Source: Brevundimonas intermedia (GTDB taxonomy: Bacteria > Pseudomonadota > Alphaproteobacteria > Caulobacterales > Caulobacteraceae). Taken from it: 64,000 bases of DNA. The position numbers were made by a program, and so were the translations under genes. The notes under the pieces are model-generated. The model worked only from the letters and a program-made list of their open reading frames with translations. It did not search any database and was not told the DNA's origin. This document shows, in pieces, positions 9,920 to 18,715 of this stretch (positions within the stretch are counted from its first letter, which is position 1; each line of letters begins with the position of its first letter). The stretch spans positions 186,001 to 250,000 of the forward strand of contig NZ_SPVH01000002.1 of the NCBI RefSeq assembly GCF_004614235.1, in the 5' to 3' direction.

Positions 9920-12559
9920 TCAGTATCTGACCTTCAGCGTCACGCCGTAGGTGCGCGGGGCGCCGAGGTAGGCGTTGTAGGTCGCCGTGTCGGTGGCGAT
10001 GTTATAGAAGGTGCCGTCCGCTTGGGGCGTCGTCGTGTTGGCGAAGGCCGTGCCTTGCAGCGGGGCGGCGAAGCCGACCTGGGTGTATTCTTCTTCCAGC
10101 AGGTTCTGGCCCCAGACCTCCAGCGTCCAGCGCTCATCCGCCGAACCGATCGAGACCCGGCCGTTGACGACGGTGAAGGCGTCCTGATTCTTGTAGGGCA
10201 GCAGGTCCGAGCCGGTGTTGTATTCGGTCGAATATTTGGCCGACAGGTTGAACCCGCCGCGCAGGCCGCCGCCCAGTTCGCGGTCGAAGGCCAGGGCGCC
10301 GGTGACCGACCATTCCGGAGCGAACGAGGCGCGCGCACCCGGCAGCAGCGACAGCTGCGGGAAGCGGCCGGGGCTGGACAGGTCGCCGGCGCCGAACACG
10401 CCGTATTTGGCGTCGGTGTAGGTGACGCCGCCCTGGAACGACAGGCCCTCGACCGGGGTGAACCAGACCATGTCGGCATCGACGCCGCGCGAGGTCAGCT
10501 CGGGGATGGATTCCACCACGAAGGCGGTGCCCAGGAAGGTGTTGAGCTGGAAGTTCTCGAACTTCTGATCGAAGTAGGTGAGGTTCAGCAGCATGGTGCG
10601 GTTGAACAGGGTCGTCTTGACCCCCGCCTCATAGCTGTCGACCGTCTCGGCGGCGAAGAACAGCGAGGCGTCCGGCGCCACGCCCGTCTGCACCCGATCC
10701 ATGTTGTAGCCCGCGCCCTTGTAGCCACGCGCATACGAACCATAGACCATGATCGACGGGTTGAACCGGTAGGACGCCTTGATGGTGCCCGACAGGTCGG
10801 TGTCGCTGAACTTCTCCTGGATCCGGCGATTGTCGTAGAGCGGGTTGGACCAGGGAAGGCACAGCAGGCCCAAGGCAGCGGCCGGGGTGGCGACGTTTGC
10901 GGTGCCGGGGATCGGCGAGACCGTGCGGTTGGCCGGGTTCTGGTTGGCCAGGGCGCCGCCGCAGGCCGCGCCGTTGGTTCCCAGATTGTCCTGGATGCCC
11001 AGCAGACGCTTGCTGTCATAGGTGTAGCGCAGGCCCAGGTTGATATCGAAGGCCTCGGTCACCCGGTAGGTGTTGTTGGTGAACAGGGCCACCGATTCCG
11101 AGCGCTGCGAATAGTGGTCCTGATACGCCTTGCCGGCCGAGAAGGTCGGGGCGGCGGCGCTGGGCGGCACGGCGCCGATGACGCACAGCGGCTGGCCCGC
11201 GGCCGCGCCGGCCGTGCCGACCAGGAAGCCGTTCGGGTTGGTGAAGCAGCCCAGGCGCGACGGGCTGGGACCGCCGACGGCCGCCGGCAACGTCGCCGTC
11301 AGCAGGAAGGAGGCGAAGGCGTTGTAGTCCGAGCCATAGACATAGCTGTCATCGCGATAGACGCCTTCCTTGGTGGCGAACAGGCCGACCAGCCAATCCA
11401 GCTTGTCTGACGTGCCCGCCAGGCGGAACTCTTGCGTCAGGTTGTCGACGCCATAGCCGTTGGAGCCGTCGTTGGCGCGATACAGGATGTCGGCGCCGGT
11501 ATAGTCCAGGTCCATCCCCTGCTGGAACGACCAGTCGCGCCATGAGGTCTGGGACGTCAGGGTGGCGTTGATGCTGGGGAAGTCGATGGTCGCTTCCGCC
11601 GACAGACCCATGTCCTCGATCTCTTGCGGCGTCTCGCGGTTGGAATAGGCCAGGCGCGAGAAGGGCACCGTGCCGAAGCCCGCGACCGGCGGCCGTTGTC
11701 CAGGGCCGTTGGGCGCCGTAAGGGCGGCGATGAAGGCTTGGGACGGGCCGACGCGCGTCTGCACGGCGGAGCAGCAGAACTCGTCGCGCTTGGTGTAGTC
11801 CGCGATCAGGCGGACCGAGACATCGTCGCTGGGCAGGATCAGCAGCTGACCGCGCCCGGTCCAGTAGTTCTGGGTGTTGTCTTCGGTCTTGGAGTTGGGG
11901 CCGTCGCCGACATTGACGTCGTAGAAGCCGTCACGCTCGCGGTGGGCGACGAACAGGCGACCGGCGATCTGGTCGGTCAGGCCGCCCGTGACGGAGACCG
12001 AGCCGCCGATGGCGCCGAAGTTGCCGCCGGTCAGCTCCGCCGAGATCGACGGATCGAACGACGGGCGTTCGGTGATGATGTTGATGACGCCGGCCGAGGT
12101 GTTCTTGCCGAACAGGGTGCCCTGCGGTCCCTTCAGGACCTCGATGCGGCTCAGTTCGCCCAGGTCGCCGAAGCCGACCGAGTTGCGCGAGCGATAGACG
12201 CCGTCGATGACCACGCCGACCGAGCTTTCCAGGCCTGGGTTGTCGCCGACGGTGCCGGCGCCGCGGATGCGGACGGTGGTCGAGGCTTCCGACTGGGTCG
12301 AGGTGACGGTCAGGCCGGGCGTCAGGATCTGCAGATCCTTGATGTCGCGCACGCCGGCGCCGTCCAGCAGTTCCTGCGACAGGGTCGTGACCACGATCGG
12401 CACGTCCTGCAGGCTCTGTTCGCGCTTCTGGGCGGTGACGATGATGTCGTCCACGGTCGCCGGGGCGTCCTGCGCGGCGGCGACGCCGGCGAAGCCCATA
12501 ACGGCGGCGCCCATGACGGCGGCGGACACGGTTGTTCTGAGTTGAAGATTGCGGCGCAT
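9920..12559 (-). CDS. TonB-dependent outer-membrane receptor
   Basis: Outer-membrane beta-barrel that imports a scarce ligand (siderophore, vitamin or oligosaccharide) using TonB energy. The start is ATG 12559, preceded by GGAGGACGCCT; upstream in-frame codons lack a ribosome site. Of 879 aa, residues 1-30 are a signal peptide ending GVAAAQ. A TonB-box-like DDIIVTAQKR follows at about 37-46, then a plug domain (about 50-165, with VKGPQGTLFGKNTSAGVINI) and a large barrel ending in the aromatic signature VTLKVRY. The barrel is of the Caulobacterales/sphingomonad type with long loops. No adjacent substrate-processing genes indicate the ligand. Confidence 0.94.
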   Translation of the reverse strand: MRRNLQLRTTVSAAVMGAAVMGFAGVAAAQDAPATVDDIIVTAQKREQSLQDVPIVVTTLSQELLDGAGVRDIKDLQILTPGLTVTSTQSEASTTVRIRGAGTVGDNPGLESSVGVVIDGVYRSRNSVGFGDLGELSRIEVLKGPQGTLFGKNTSAGVINIITERPSFDPSISAELTGGNFGAIGGSVSVTGGLTDQIAGRLFVAHRERDGFYDVNVGDGPNSKTEDNTQNYWTGRGQLLILPSDDVSVRLIADYTKRDEFCCSAVQTRVGPSQAFIAALTAPNGPGQRPPVAGFGTVPFSRLAYSNRETPQEIEDMGLSAEATIDFPSINATLTSQTSWRDWSFQQGMDLDYTGADILYRANDGSNGYGVDNLTQEFRLAGTSDKLDWLVGLFATKEGVYRDDSYVYGSDYNAFASFLLTATLPAAVGGPSPSRLGCFTNPNGFLVGTAGAAAGQPLCVIGAVPPSAAAPTFSAGKAYQDHYSQRSESVALFTNNTYRVTEAFDINLGLRYTYDSKRLLGIQDNLGTNGAACGGALANQNPANRTVSPIPGTANVATPAAALGLLCLPWSNPLYDNRRIQEKFSDTDLSGTIKASYRFNPSIMVYGSYARGYKGAGYNMDRVQTGVAPDASLFFAAETVDSYEAGVKTTLFNRTMLLNLTYFDQKFENFQLNTFLGTAFVVESIPELTSRGVDADMVWFTPVEGLSFQGGVTYTDAKYGVFGAGDLSSPGRFPQLSLLPGARASFAPEWSVTGALAFDRELGGGLRGGFNLSAKYSTEYNTGSDLLPYKNQDAFTVVNGRVSIGSADERWTLEVWGQNLLEEEYTQVGFAAPLQGTAFANTTTPQADGTFYNIATDTATYNAYLGAPRTYGVTLKVRY

Positions 12560-12764
12560 AGGCGTCCTCCCGGCTGAAGCCACGTTCGCACAGAGCGATC
12601 GCGGCGTTTCCTGTCCCAATCGACGTCCCCTTCTTGGGGGAGCGTTCGTTATCGCTAGGCTAAGCGCGCTTCGGCCCCACGGACAAGCGAGCGTTGTTAC
12701 CCGCGACGATTTTTCGCCGTGGATTAGCCTTTGTGTGTCAGGGAAGAGACATAAAACGCTGACG

Positions 12765-14021
12765 TTAGGTCAGTTTTTGCCCACTTTTTGGCCCCAGAGG
12801 CTCGACTTCAGGCTGCAAGGCGACCGGGTCGGTCTGGCGGCGACGACCGGCAAATCCCAACACGAGAGCCGCCGCGATCGCCGACAGGATCGAGCCGCCG
12901 ATGACGCCCAACTTGACCTCGACCTGTTCGGGCGAATCCACCGCGCCGGGGAAGGCCAGCACGCCGATGAACAGGCTCATGGTGAAGCCCACGCCGCACA
13001 GCAGCGAGACGCCATAGACCTGAAGCCAGCTGGCGCCCGTCGGCCGCGCCCCGATCTTCAGCGCCGAGGCCAGCCAGGCCGCGCCCATGACGCCGATCTG
13101 CTTGCCGAAGAACAGGCCCAGGGCGATGGCGATGACGAGGGGGGCGAAGGCCTGGTCCATCGACAGACCGGCGAAGGAGACCCCCGCCTTGGCGAAGGCG
13201 AACAGCGGCAGAACCAGGAAGGCGTTCCACGGATGCAGGTCGTGCATCGCCTCCTTCAGCGGGCTCTGGCGATCTTCGGCGCGGCCCTTGATCGGCACGA
13301 TCATGGCGAAGGCCACGGCGGTCAGGGAGGTGCTGAGGCCCGACAGCACCGTCAGATACCAGACCAAAGCAAAGCCCAGCACCCAGAAGGGCGCCGGAAT
13401 GCGGATGCGGTGCGCGGCGACAGCCCCGACGGCCAGTGCGCCCAAGGCCCAGAACAGCGGCGTCCAGTTGGCGCCCTCGCTGAACAGGACCGCGATCAGG
13501 GCGATGGCGCCCAGGTCGTCGACGATGGCCAGGGTCAGCAGGAAGACCCGCAGCGACGACGGCAGCCCCTTGCCCACGAAACCGAAGATGGCGAGCGCAA
13601 AGGCGATGTCGGTCGCCAGCGGAATGGGCCAGCCGGCATGGGGCGCCCCCATGGTCGCGGACAGCAACAGATAGACCGCCGCCGGCCCCGCCATCCCGCC
13701 CAGCGCCGCCAGCACCGGCGTCGCCAGCTTGCGCGGGTCGCTCAACTCGCCACGCACGATCTCGTATTTGATCTCCAGCCCCACCACGAGGAAGAAGATC
13801 GCCATCAGACCTTCCTTGATCCAGTCGGAGATCGTCTCCTCCAGCCGGATCGGGCCGATCTGGAGCACGTGATAGCTCTTTAGCCAGGTGAAATAGTCCG
13901 CCGACCACGGCGAGTTGGCGACCAGCACGGCGGCGATGGCGGCGAGCGCCAGGGCCGAGCCGGATGCGGCCTCGGTCTTGAGGAAATCGAGTGTCAGTTT
14001 GCGCGCCACGGCGGCCTCCAA
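12765..14021 (-). CDS. nhaA: Na+/H+ antiporter NhaA
   Basis: Inner-membrane electrogenic antiporter that expels sodium in exchange for protons, for pH and salt homeostasis. The 418 aa cover the NhaA fold with about 12 membrane segments. The signature ATDIAFALAI is near residue 132 and LAIVDDLGAIALI near residue 165, including the paired Asp that bind sodium. The N-terminal EAASGSALALAAIAAVLVANS is typical. The C-terminal tail after the last helix is short and polar. The gene ends 205 bp before the TonB-receptor start region and shares its orientation but has its own upstream region. Confidence 0.95.
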   Translation of the reverse strand: MEAAVARKLTLDFLKTEAASGSALALAAIAAVLVANSPWSADYFTWLKSYHVLQIGPIRLEETISDWIKEGLMAIFFLVVGLEIKYEIVRGELSDPRKLATPVLAALGGMAGPAAVYLLLSATMGAPHAGWPIPLATDIAFALAIFGFVGKGLPSSLRVFLLTLAIVDDLGAIALIAVLFSEGANWTPLFWALGALAVGAVAAHRIRIPAPFWVLGFALVWYLTVLSGLSTSLTAVAFAMIVPIKGRAEDRQSPLKEAMHDLHPWNAFLVLPLFAFAKAGVSFAGLSMDQAFAPLVIAIALGLFFGKQIGVMGAAWLASALKIGARPTGASWLQVYGVSLLCGVGFTMSLFIGVLAFPGAVDSPEQVEVKLGVIGGSILSAIAAALVLGFAGRRRQTDPVALQPEVEPLGPKSGQKLT

Positions 14022-14271
14022 TGAAAATACTGAAGCTGTCGTGACGCCAGGTTATCGACGGGCGTCGGACCGGATTCGTCGCCCTTTCGAAGCGCGCCGG
14101 CCTGGCCGCGCGGAGCGACCTGATGGCTGAGGTCCAAGATAGAGGGTGAGACTGGTTTCGCCAAGCCTGACGCGGGCGGCAGACAGGGACAGGACTCATT
14201 CCTGACCTCGATTTAACTTGTGGTTTTGGGGGATCGCCGCGAGGACGCTCACATAGCGGGGGGTGCTTGAT

Positions 14272-15555
14272 ATGACTCTGAAATCGATTGCGGCGGCGTT
14301 GTCGCTGGCAAGCCTGTGCGCGGCTTCCGCTCACGCCGAGACCGTTGCACCGCTCACTTTCGTCGAGCGTCTGGCGCAGGCAGGATCGCCGCTGACGGTG
14401 CGGTCGGAGGGCTTCTCGGGTCCGGGCGCCGCGATCCTGTCTGAGGCCATAGACGCCAGCCGCTACGTCCTCATCGGCGAGAGCCACTTTTCGCGCGAGA
14501 TCCCCGCCTTCACCACCAACGTCTGTCGATTGATGGCGGCTGGTGGCCTGGAGACGGGCGGCCTGACGGCCATGGCCGTCGAGACGGGGCCTGAGGCTGC
14601 GGTAGCCGTCAACGCACGGCTGAGAGCGTCGGACCGGGAACAGCAGATGTCCGACTTTATAAACGCCCATCCCGACGTCATGGCCTTCCTCAACGGCCGA
14701 GACGAGGGTCAGACGGCCGCCGATTGCGCGGGTGTCGCCGGGCCGGACTTCGAGCTGTGGGGACTGGATCAGGAGTTCCTGGGCGCCAGCGGCTATCTGA
14801 TCGAACAGATGCTGGCGGCCGGTCCGGGACCGCTCGCCCGCGCCCAGATCGAGGCGCTGGCCGAGCAGGAGCGGACGACGATGCAGGCCGCGCTCGCCTC
14901 CGGTTCACCCTTCGACTTTTTCCTTCTGAAGGCTGCCGATGCGACGCTGGATCAGGCGGGGGCGGCGATCGATCAGGACGGCGGCGACCGGGTCAGGACG
15001 CTGTTCGCCGCCCTGCGCGAAACCCGCGCCATCTATCAGGCGTCGCAGGCTCGCCGTGGCGATCCGAACGGGCGAAGGGCGCGGTTGATGAAGCGGACGC
15101 TGGCCGCCCATCTCGCCGAGGCTCCGCAGGCGCGCGTGCTAATGAAGTTCGGGGCCTACCATCTCTATAAGGGTTACAATCCGCTCGGTCAGCGCGATGT
15201 GGGCAATTTCGTCGCTGAACATGCCGACGGAGAGGGTGTCCAGTCGCTCAACATGATCGTCGTCGGCGCGAGAGGCACGGAGGCCGGATACAACGGGGTC
15301 GCTCGCCCGATGAGGGTGCGCGAATTCGATGCGGTCACGGGCGAGGACAGCGACTGGCGCAAGGATGTGATGCTGGCCCGTCCGTCGAACATGGCACCGG
15401 GCGACTGGCTCCTGGTGGATCTGCGCACTCTGCGCAGCGCCGATCTGGAAGCCCTGACGCCGGAGTGGCGCGCGATCATCCGCGGCTACGACCTCGCCAT
15501 CGTGGCGCCGGAACTGACGGCGTCCACCAAGCTGGGGGCGGATTACGCCCCCTAG
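14272..15555 (+). CDS. Secreted EreA/ChaN-like superfamily protein of unknown function
   Basis: The start is ATG 14272, three codons after a GTG, with a G-rich ribosome site before it. Residues 1-24 are a signal peptide ending SAHAET, so the 427-aa protein is exported. The core has YVLIGESHFSREIPAF (about residue 67), AVETG about 45 residues later, and KFGAYHLYKG near residue 300. This spacing of a G-E-x-H element, an acidic residue and a distal His resembles the erythromycin-esterase/ChaN fold, which also includes TraB/GumN proteins. Whether it is a hydrolase, a heme binder or something else cannot be decided. It stands alone between divergent nhaA and selO. Confidence 0.55.
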   Translation: MTLKSIAAALSLASLCAASAHAETVAPLTFVERLAQAGSPLTVRSEGFSGPGAAILSEAIDASRYVLIGESHFSREIPAFTTNVCRLMAAGGLETGGLTAMAVETGPEAAVAVNARLRASDREQQMSDFINAHPDVMAFLNGRDEGQTAADCAGVAGPDFELWGLDQEFLGASGYLIEQMLAAGPGPLARAQIEALAEQERTTMQAALASGSPFDFFLLKAADATLDQAGAAIDQDGGDRVRTLFAALRETRAIYQASQARRGDPNGRRARLMKRTLAAHLAEAPQARVLMKFGAYHLYKGYNPLGQRDVGNFVAEHADGEGVQSLNMIVVGARGTEAGYNGVARPMRVREFDAVTGEDSDWRKDVMLARPSNMAPGDWLLVDLRTLRSADLEALTPEWRAIIRGYDLAIVAPELTASTKLGADYAP

Positions 15556-15630
15556 GCGCAGACCGCATTGATCATGTTGGTTCAAGAAGGACGGTTGCAC
15601 TTCGATCTCGGGGACCGCACCTAGCCTCCC

Positions 15631-17043
15631 ATGCCCGTCTCCCCCGCCTACCGCCCCGAACCGCGCTTCTTCAACCTGGGCGCCGACTATGCCGATGCGG
15701 TTCAGGCCGCCGACTTCCCGCAGACGATCTTGCGGTTCCGCAACGACCGCGCCGCCGCCGAGGTCGGGCTGGAGGGGTTGAGCGAGGCGGAATGGATCGC
15801 CGCTTTCGGCCGGTTCGCTCCACTGCCGGGTCAGCCGGGGCCGATCGCCATGCGCTATCACGGTCATCAGTTCCGCCACTACAATCCCGACCTGGGCGAC
15901 GGGCGTGGGTTCCTGGCGGCGCAGATGCGGGATGGCGCCGACCGTCTCATGGACCTGGGAACAAAAGGTTCGGGGACGACGCCCTGGTCGCGCAGCGGCG
16001 ACGGGCGGTTGACGCTGAAGGGCGGGATGCGCGAGGTGCTGGCGGCGGCGATGCTGGAGGCGCAAGGCGTCCCCACCAGCCGCGCCTTCTCCCTGATCGA
16101 GACCGGCGAGGCGTTGGAGCGGGGGGACGAGCCGTCGCCGACGCGGTCCGCCGTCCTGGTGCGCCTGTCGCATAGCCATGTGCGGTTCGGCACTTTCCAG
16201 CGGGCAGCCTATCTGGGCCGCGTCGATCAGATCGAGGCGCTGATCGAACACGTCCGAACCCTTTATCATCCGAGCGTCGCGGCCGGGGATGCGCACGGCC
16301 TGCTGACCGCCATCGTCGAGGCCTCGGCGAAGCTGACGGCGCGCTGGATTGCGGCGGGCTTTGTCCACGGCGTGCTGAACACCGACAATCTGAACGTCAC
16401 GGGCGAGAGCTTCGACTATGGCCCCTGGCGGTTCCTGCCGGAATACGACCCGGCCTTCACCGCCGCCTATTTCGACCAGACCGGCCTCTACGCCTTTGCG
16501 CGCCAGCCCGAGGCGGTGTTCTGGAACCTGACGCAGTTGGCCGGGTGTCTGAAGCTGGTCGCCGACGTGGAGCCGTTGACGGCGGCGCTGAACGGGTTCG
16601 GCCCGGCCTATATCCGCGAACTGCGCGCCGCCTTCCTGATGCGGCTGGGGGTGAGCAGCCTGGGCGAGGCGGCGGATCAGCGGCTGGTGGATGCGACCCT
16701 GGCCCTGTTGAGAGAAGGCGGCGCGGCGATGCGGTGGGAGCCGCTGTTCTTCGACTGGTTCGGCGGATTCGCCTCGTCGGCCCGCGCCCTGTCGGGACCG
16801 CGCGCGAAACTCTATCAGGGCGAGGCGTTTGACGCCTTCCGCTTCGCCTTGATGGAACACGAACCCGACCGGATCGAGCGGCTGGAACACCCGATGTTCG
16901 CCGCCCGCGAGCCCGAGGAGATGCTGATCGACGAGGTCGAGGCCATCTGGGCCGCCATAGACGCCGACGACGACTGGACGCCGTTCAAGGCCAAGCTGGC
17001 CCGGCTGGAGGCCGCCCGCGTGACCTGGGGATTCAGCGCCTGA
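15631..17043 (+). CDS. selO: Protein adenylyltransferase SelO (YdiU family)
   Basis: Pseudokinase-fold enzyme that AMPylates proteins, reported to target redox metabolism under oxidative stress. The 470 aa carry the family signatures MRYHGHQFRHYNPDLGDGRG (about residue 75), DLGTKGSGTTPWSRSGDGR (about 110), LKGGMREVLAAAML, HGVLNTDNLNV with catalytic-loop Asn/Asp (about 250), and the metal-binding DYGPWRFLPEYDP. There is no in-frame TGA near the C-terminus, so this is the ordinary non-selenocysteine form. The C-terminus ends VTWGFSA. No clear operon partner is seen. Confidence 0.93.
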   Translation: MPVSPAYRPEPRFFNLGADYADAVQAADFPQTILRFRNDRAAAEVGLEGLSEAEWIAAFGRFAPLPGQPGPIAMRYHGHQFRHYNPDLGDGRGFLAAQMRDGADRLMDLGTKGSGTTPWSRSGDGRLTLKGGMREVLAAAMLEAQGVPTSRAFSLIETGEALERGDEPSPTRSAVLVRLSHSHVRFGTFQRAAYLGRVDQIEALIEHVRTLYHPSVAAGDAHGLLTAIVEASAKLTARWIAAGFVHGVLNTDNLNVTGESFDYGPWRFLPEYDPAFTAAYFDQTGLYAFARQPEAVFWNLTQLAGCLKLVADVEPLTAALNGFGPAYIRELRAAFLMRLGVSSLGEAADQRLVDATLALLREGGAAMRWEPLFFDWFGGFASSARALSGPRAKLYQGEAFDAFRFALMEHEPDRIERLEHPMFAAREPEEMLIDEVEAIWAAIDADDDWTPFKAKLARLEAARVTWGFSA

Positions 17044-17067
17044 CGCCGAACCTTACGAAAGCTTCAT

Positions 17068-17118
17068 CTCGTTTATCGATAATGTTCTTGCTCGTTTATC
17101 GATAAATCCATATCGATA
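17068..17118. promoter_or_regulatory. Repeated TATCGATA palindromes (candidate operator) before the DUF2975/XRE couple
   Basis: CTCGTTTATCGATAA occurs twice as an exact 15-bp direct repeat at 17068-17082 and 17091-17105. A third TATCGATA lies at 17111-17118. The palindrome cores start at 17074, 17097 and 17111. They lie 47-97 bp before the DUF2975 start in an AT-rich stretch, a likely binding array for the small XRE regulator downstream. Confidence 0.6.
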
Positions 17119-17164
17119 GTCACCAAGGCGGTCGCGGAGGGCGACCCGATTGGAATGACGAAAA

Positions 17165-17692
17165 ATGAAAATGATCGGTAAGCGATCCATCGCCAGCGCA
17201 GTACGTCTGGTCCTGGGTTTTGCAAACGTGTTCGTGATGATCGGCGCGATCGCGGTCGGGGGCGCCTTGGTCGTCAGCCTGATCTTTCCAAGCTTCGGCG
17301 CAGGCCTGATGGACGGGTTGAAAGGCGTCGACGTCGATCCCCATACCAGTTTCGAAATGACGGGTAGGCTGACCCTGCTGGGCGCCTTCCTCGCCTGCGG
17401 CTTCACCTGGTGGATCATCAACCGGCTGCGGCGCATCCTGCTGTCGGTCAATCAGGGCGACGCCTTCGAGTTCGCCAACGTCAAACGGCTTCAGGCCGTG
17501 GGCCTGGGCCTGATCGGCATTCAGCTAACGGCGCTTCTGCTGGTCTTCGTGGCGCCGCAGAGCATCGGCCAGTCGCCGTCCGACTATGACTTCGACCTGG
17601 GGTCCTGGCTGGGCATTCTGGTGGTCTTCATCCTGGCCGAGGTGTTCCGGCAGGGGTCGGCCATGCGCGACGAACAGATGACCACGGTCTGA
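17165..17692 (+). CDS. DUF2975 integral membrane protein
   Basis: A 175-aa protein with about four hydrophobic segments: residues about 14-42, 60-84, 105-127 and 140-160. The connecting polar stretch NRLRRILLSVNQGDAFEFAN is the hallmark of DUF2975. Proteins of this family are commonly encoded directly before a very short Cro/C1-type regulator of the YozG type, as here (12-bp gap). The usual inference is that the membrane protein senses an envelope or small-molecule signal and modulates the regulator. No enzymatic motif is visible. Confidence 0.82.
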   Translation: MKMIGKRSIASAVRLVLGFANVFVMIGAIAVGGALVVSLIFPSFGAGLMDGLKGVDVDPHTSFEMTGRLTLLGAFLACGFTWWIINRLRRILLSVNQGDAFEFANVKRLQAVGLGLIGIQLTALLLVFVAPQSIGQSPSDYDFDLGSWLGILVVFILAEVFRQGSAMRDEQMTTV

Positions 17693-17704
17693 GAGGGGAG
17701 CGCC

Positions 17705-17923
17705 ATGATCATGATCCAGCTGGACCGCCTGCTGCTCGAACGCCGCATGTCCCTGACCGAACTGTCCGACCGCGTCGGCGTCACCTTGGCCAACCTGTCG
17801 ATCCTCAAGACCGGCAAGGCCCGCGCCGTCCGCTTCTCCACCCTGGACGCCCTGTGCCGCGCGCTGGACTGCCAACCCGGCGACCTGATCGTCCAGACGC
17901 CGGGACCGCAGCCAGAGGACTGA
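17705..17923 (+). CDS. Small XRE/Cro-C1-type regulator (YozG-like), partner of DUF2975
   Basis: A 72-aa single-domain HTH: MSLTELSDRVGVTLANLSIL, then KTGKARAVRFSTLDALCRAL and the characteristic CQPGDLI. It is almost nothing but the DNA-binding domain, so it likely acts as a dimer on repeated sites such as those at 17068-17118. It sits 12 bp after DUF2975 and is preceded by GAGAGGGGAGC. The C-terminal 10 residues are Pro-rich and acidic. Target genes beyond its own operon are unknown. Confidence 0.85.
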   Translation: MIMIQLDRLLLERRMSLTELSDRVGVTLANLSILKTGKARAVRFSTLDALCRALDCQPGDLIVQTPGPQPED

Positions 17924-17936
17924 CCAAAAGGAAAGC

Positions 17937-17959
17937 GTCATTGTCTCGATGTAAATGAC
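17937..17959. promoter_or_regulatory. Inverted repeat GTCATT-N11-AATGAC before the second membrane/XRE couple
   Basis: Exact 6-bp arms flank 11 bases. CTTGACTT (17961-17968), which could be a -35 element, lies just downstream. This is a plausible operator of the small XRE regulator encoded at 18459. Confidence 0.4.
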
Positions 17960-17988
17960 ACTTGACTTAACACCAATGCAGATCGTAA

Positions 17989-18017
17989 AGCTCCCTTGTC
18001 ACAACGACAGGGGAGCT
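17989..18017 (+). promoter_or_regulatory. Hairpin sequestering the ribosome binding site of the 18022 gene
   Basis: AGCTCCCTTGTC (17989-18000) pairs with GACAGGGGAGCT (18006-18017) over 12 bp with one mismatch and a 5-base loop. The right arm contains the Shine-Dalgarno GGGGAG, about 7 bases before ATG 18022. The stem would block initiation unless opened, suggesting translational control such as by temperature, a small RNA or a protein. Function is inferred. Confidence 0.55.
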
Positions 18018-18021
18018 TGTC

Positions 18022-18462
18022 ATGAAACATCTCGAACGCACCGAATACACCCAGGACCAGAAGACCGTCATTTCCATCGCCGCGGCCCTGGCCGCCGTCA
18101 GCCTGACCGCCAAGGTCGACACGCCCTTGTGGCCCAGCAGCCTCGGCGCCCCGCCCCCGCTGGGTCTGGTCGTCCTGCTGATCGGTCTGACGCTGGCGAT
18201 GATCCATTATAATGGCGTCTGGTGGCGCGGGCTGGACGAGACGACGCGCCACGCGCACCGCAAGGCCTGGTGGATAGGCGGCAATCTGGGCGTCTTCGCC
18301 GGCGCCGTCGCACTGGTCGCCCTGCTGAACAACGGCGTGACCCTGACAGAACCGCTGCTGCACGGCCCCGCCGCCTGGGCCGCGACCGGCTTTCTCTGCC
18401 TGCTGGGGGGACAGGCGGTCGGCTATGGTCTGGCCCTGCTGCTGAACCGGCGGGCCGGATGA
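18022..18462 (+). CDS. Four-helix membrane protein, partner of a small XRE regulator
   Basis: A 146-aa protein of unknown family. Hydrophobic segments are at residues about 18-36, 49-68, 88-112 and 117-140. A cytoplasmic-looking polar loop between helices 2 and 3 reads GLDETTRHAHRKAW. Its last four bases ATGA overlap the start of an XRE regulator gene, so both are translationally coupled. This gene order mirrors the preceding DUF2975/XRE couple although the proteins are unrelated. It resembles the many membrane/HTH pairs in which the membrane protein controls the regulator. The ribosome site lies in a strong hairpin. Confidence 0.75.
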   Translation: MKHLERTEYTQDQKTVISIAAALAAVSLTAKVDTPLWPSSLGAPPPLGLVVLLIGLTLAMIHYNGVWWRGLDETTRHAHRKAWWIGGNLGVFAGAVALVALLNNGVTLTEPLLHGPAAWAATGFLCLLGGQAVGYGLALLLNRRAG

Positions 18463-18656
18463 GCCGGGTCGCCAACCGCGTGCGCGACCTGCGCAACCAG
18501 CAGCAGATGTCGCTGGGCCAGCTCAGCCGAAGGCTCGGCGTCTCTCGCCTGACCCTGCGCGCCATCGAAACCGGCCTCTATGCGCCGTCCCTGATCCTGG
18601 CGGTCCGTCTGGCCCGCACCCTGAACCATCCGGTCGAAGACCTCTTCGCCGTCTGA
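18459..18656 (+). CDS. Small XRE-family regulator
   Basis: A 65-aa HTH protein reading VRDLRNQQQMSLGQLSRRLG, then VSRLTLRAIETGLYAPSLIL and VEDLFAV. This is the form of short regulators (YvaO type) that accompany multi-span membrane proteins. It begins inside the stop codon of the upstream membrane gene (ATGA overlap). Likely targets are its own promoter (inverted repeat at 17937) and possibly the TraB-like gene 60 bp downstream, which may be in the same transcript. Confidence 0.85.
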   Translation: MSRVANRVRDLRNQQQMSLGQLSRRLGVSRLTLRAIETGLYAPSLILAVRLARTLNHPVEDLFAV

Positions 18657-18715
18657 CCCGGCGGCGGCGCATCCCGCGCCGCGCCACACCCAAACCTGAA
18701 ACCAAGGATACGACC

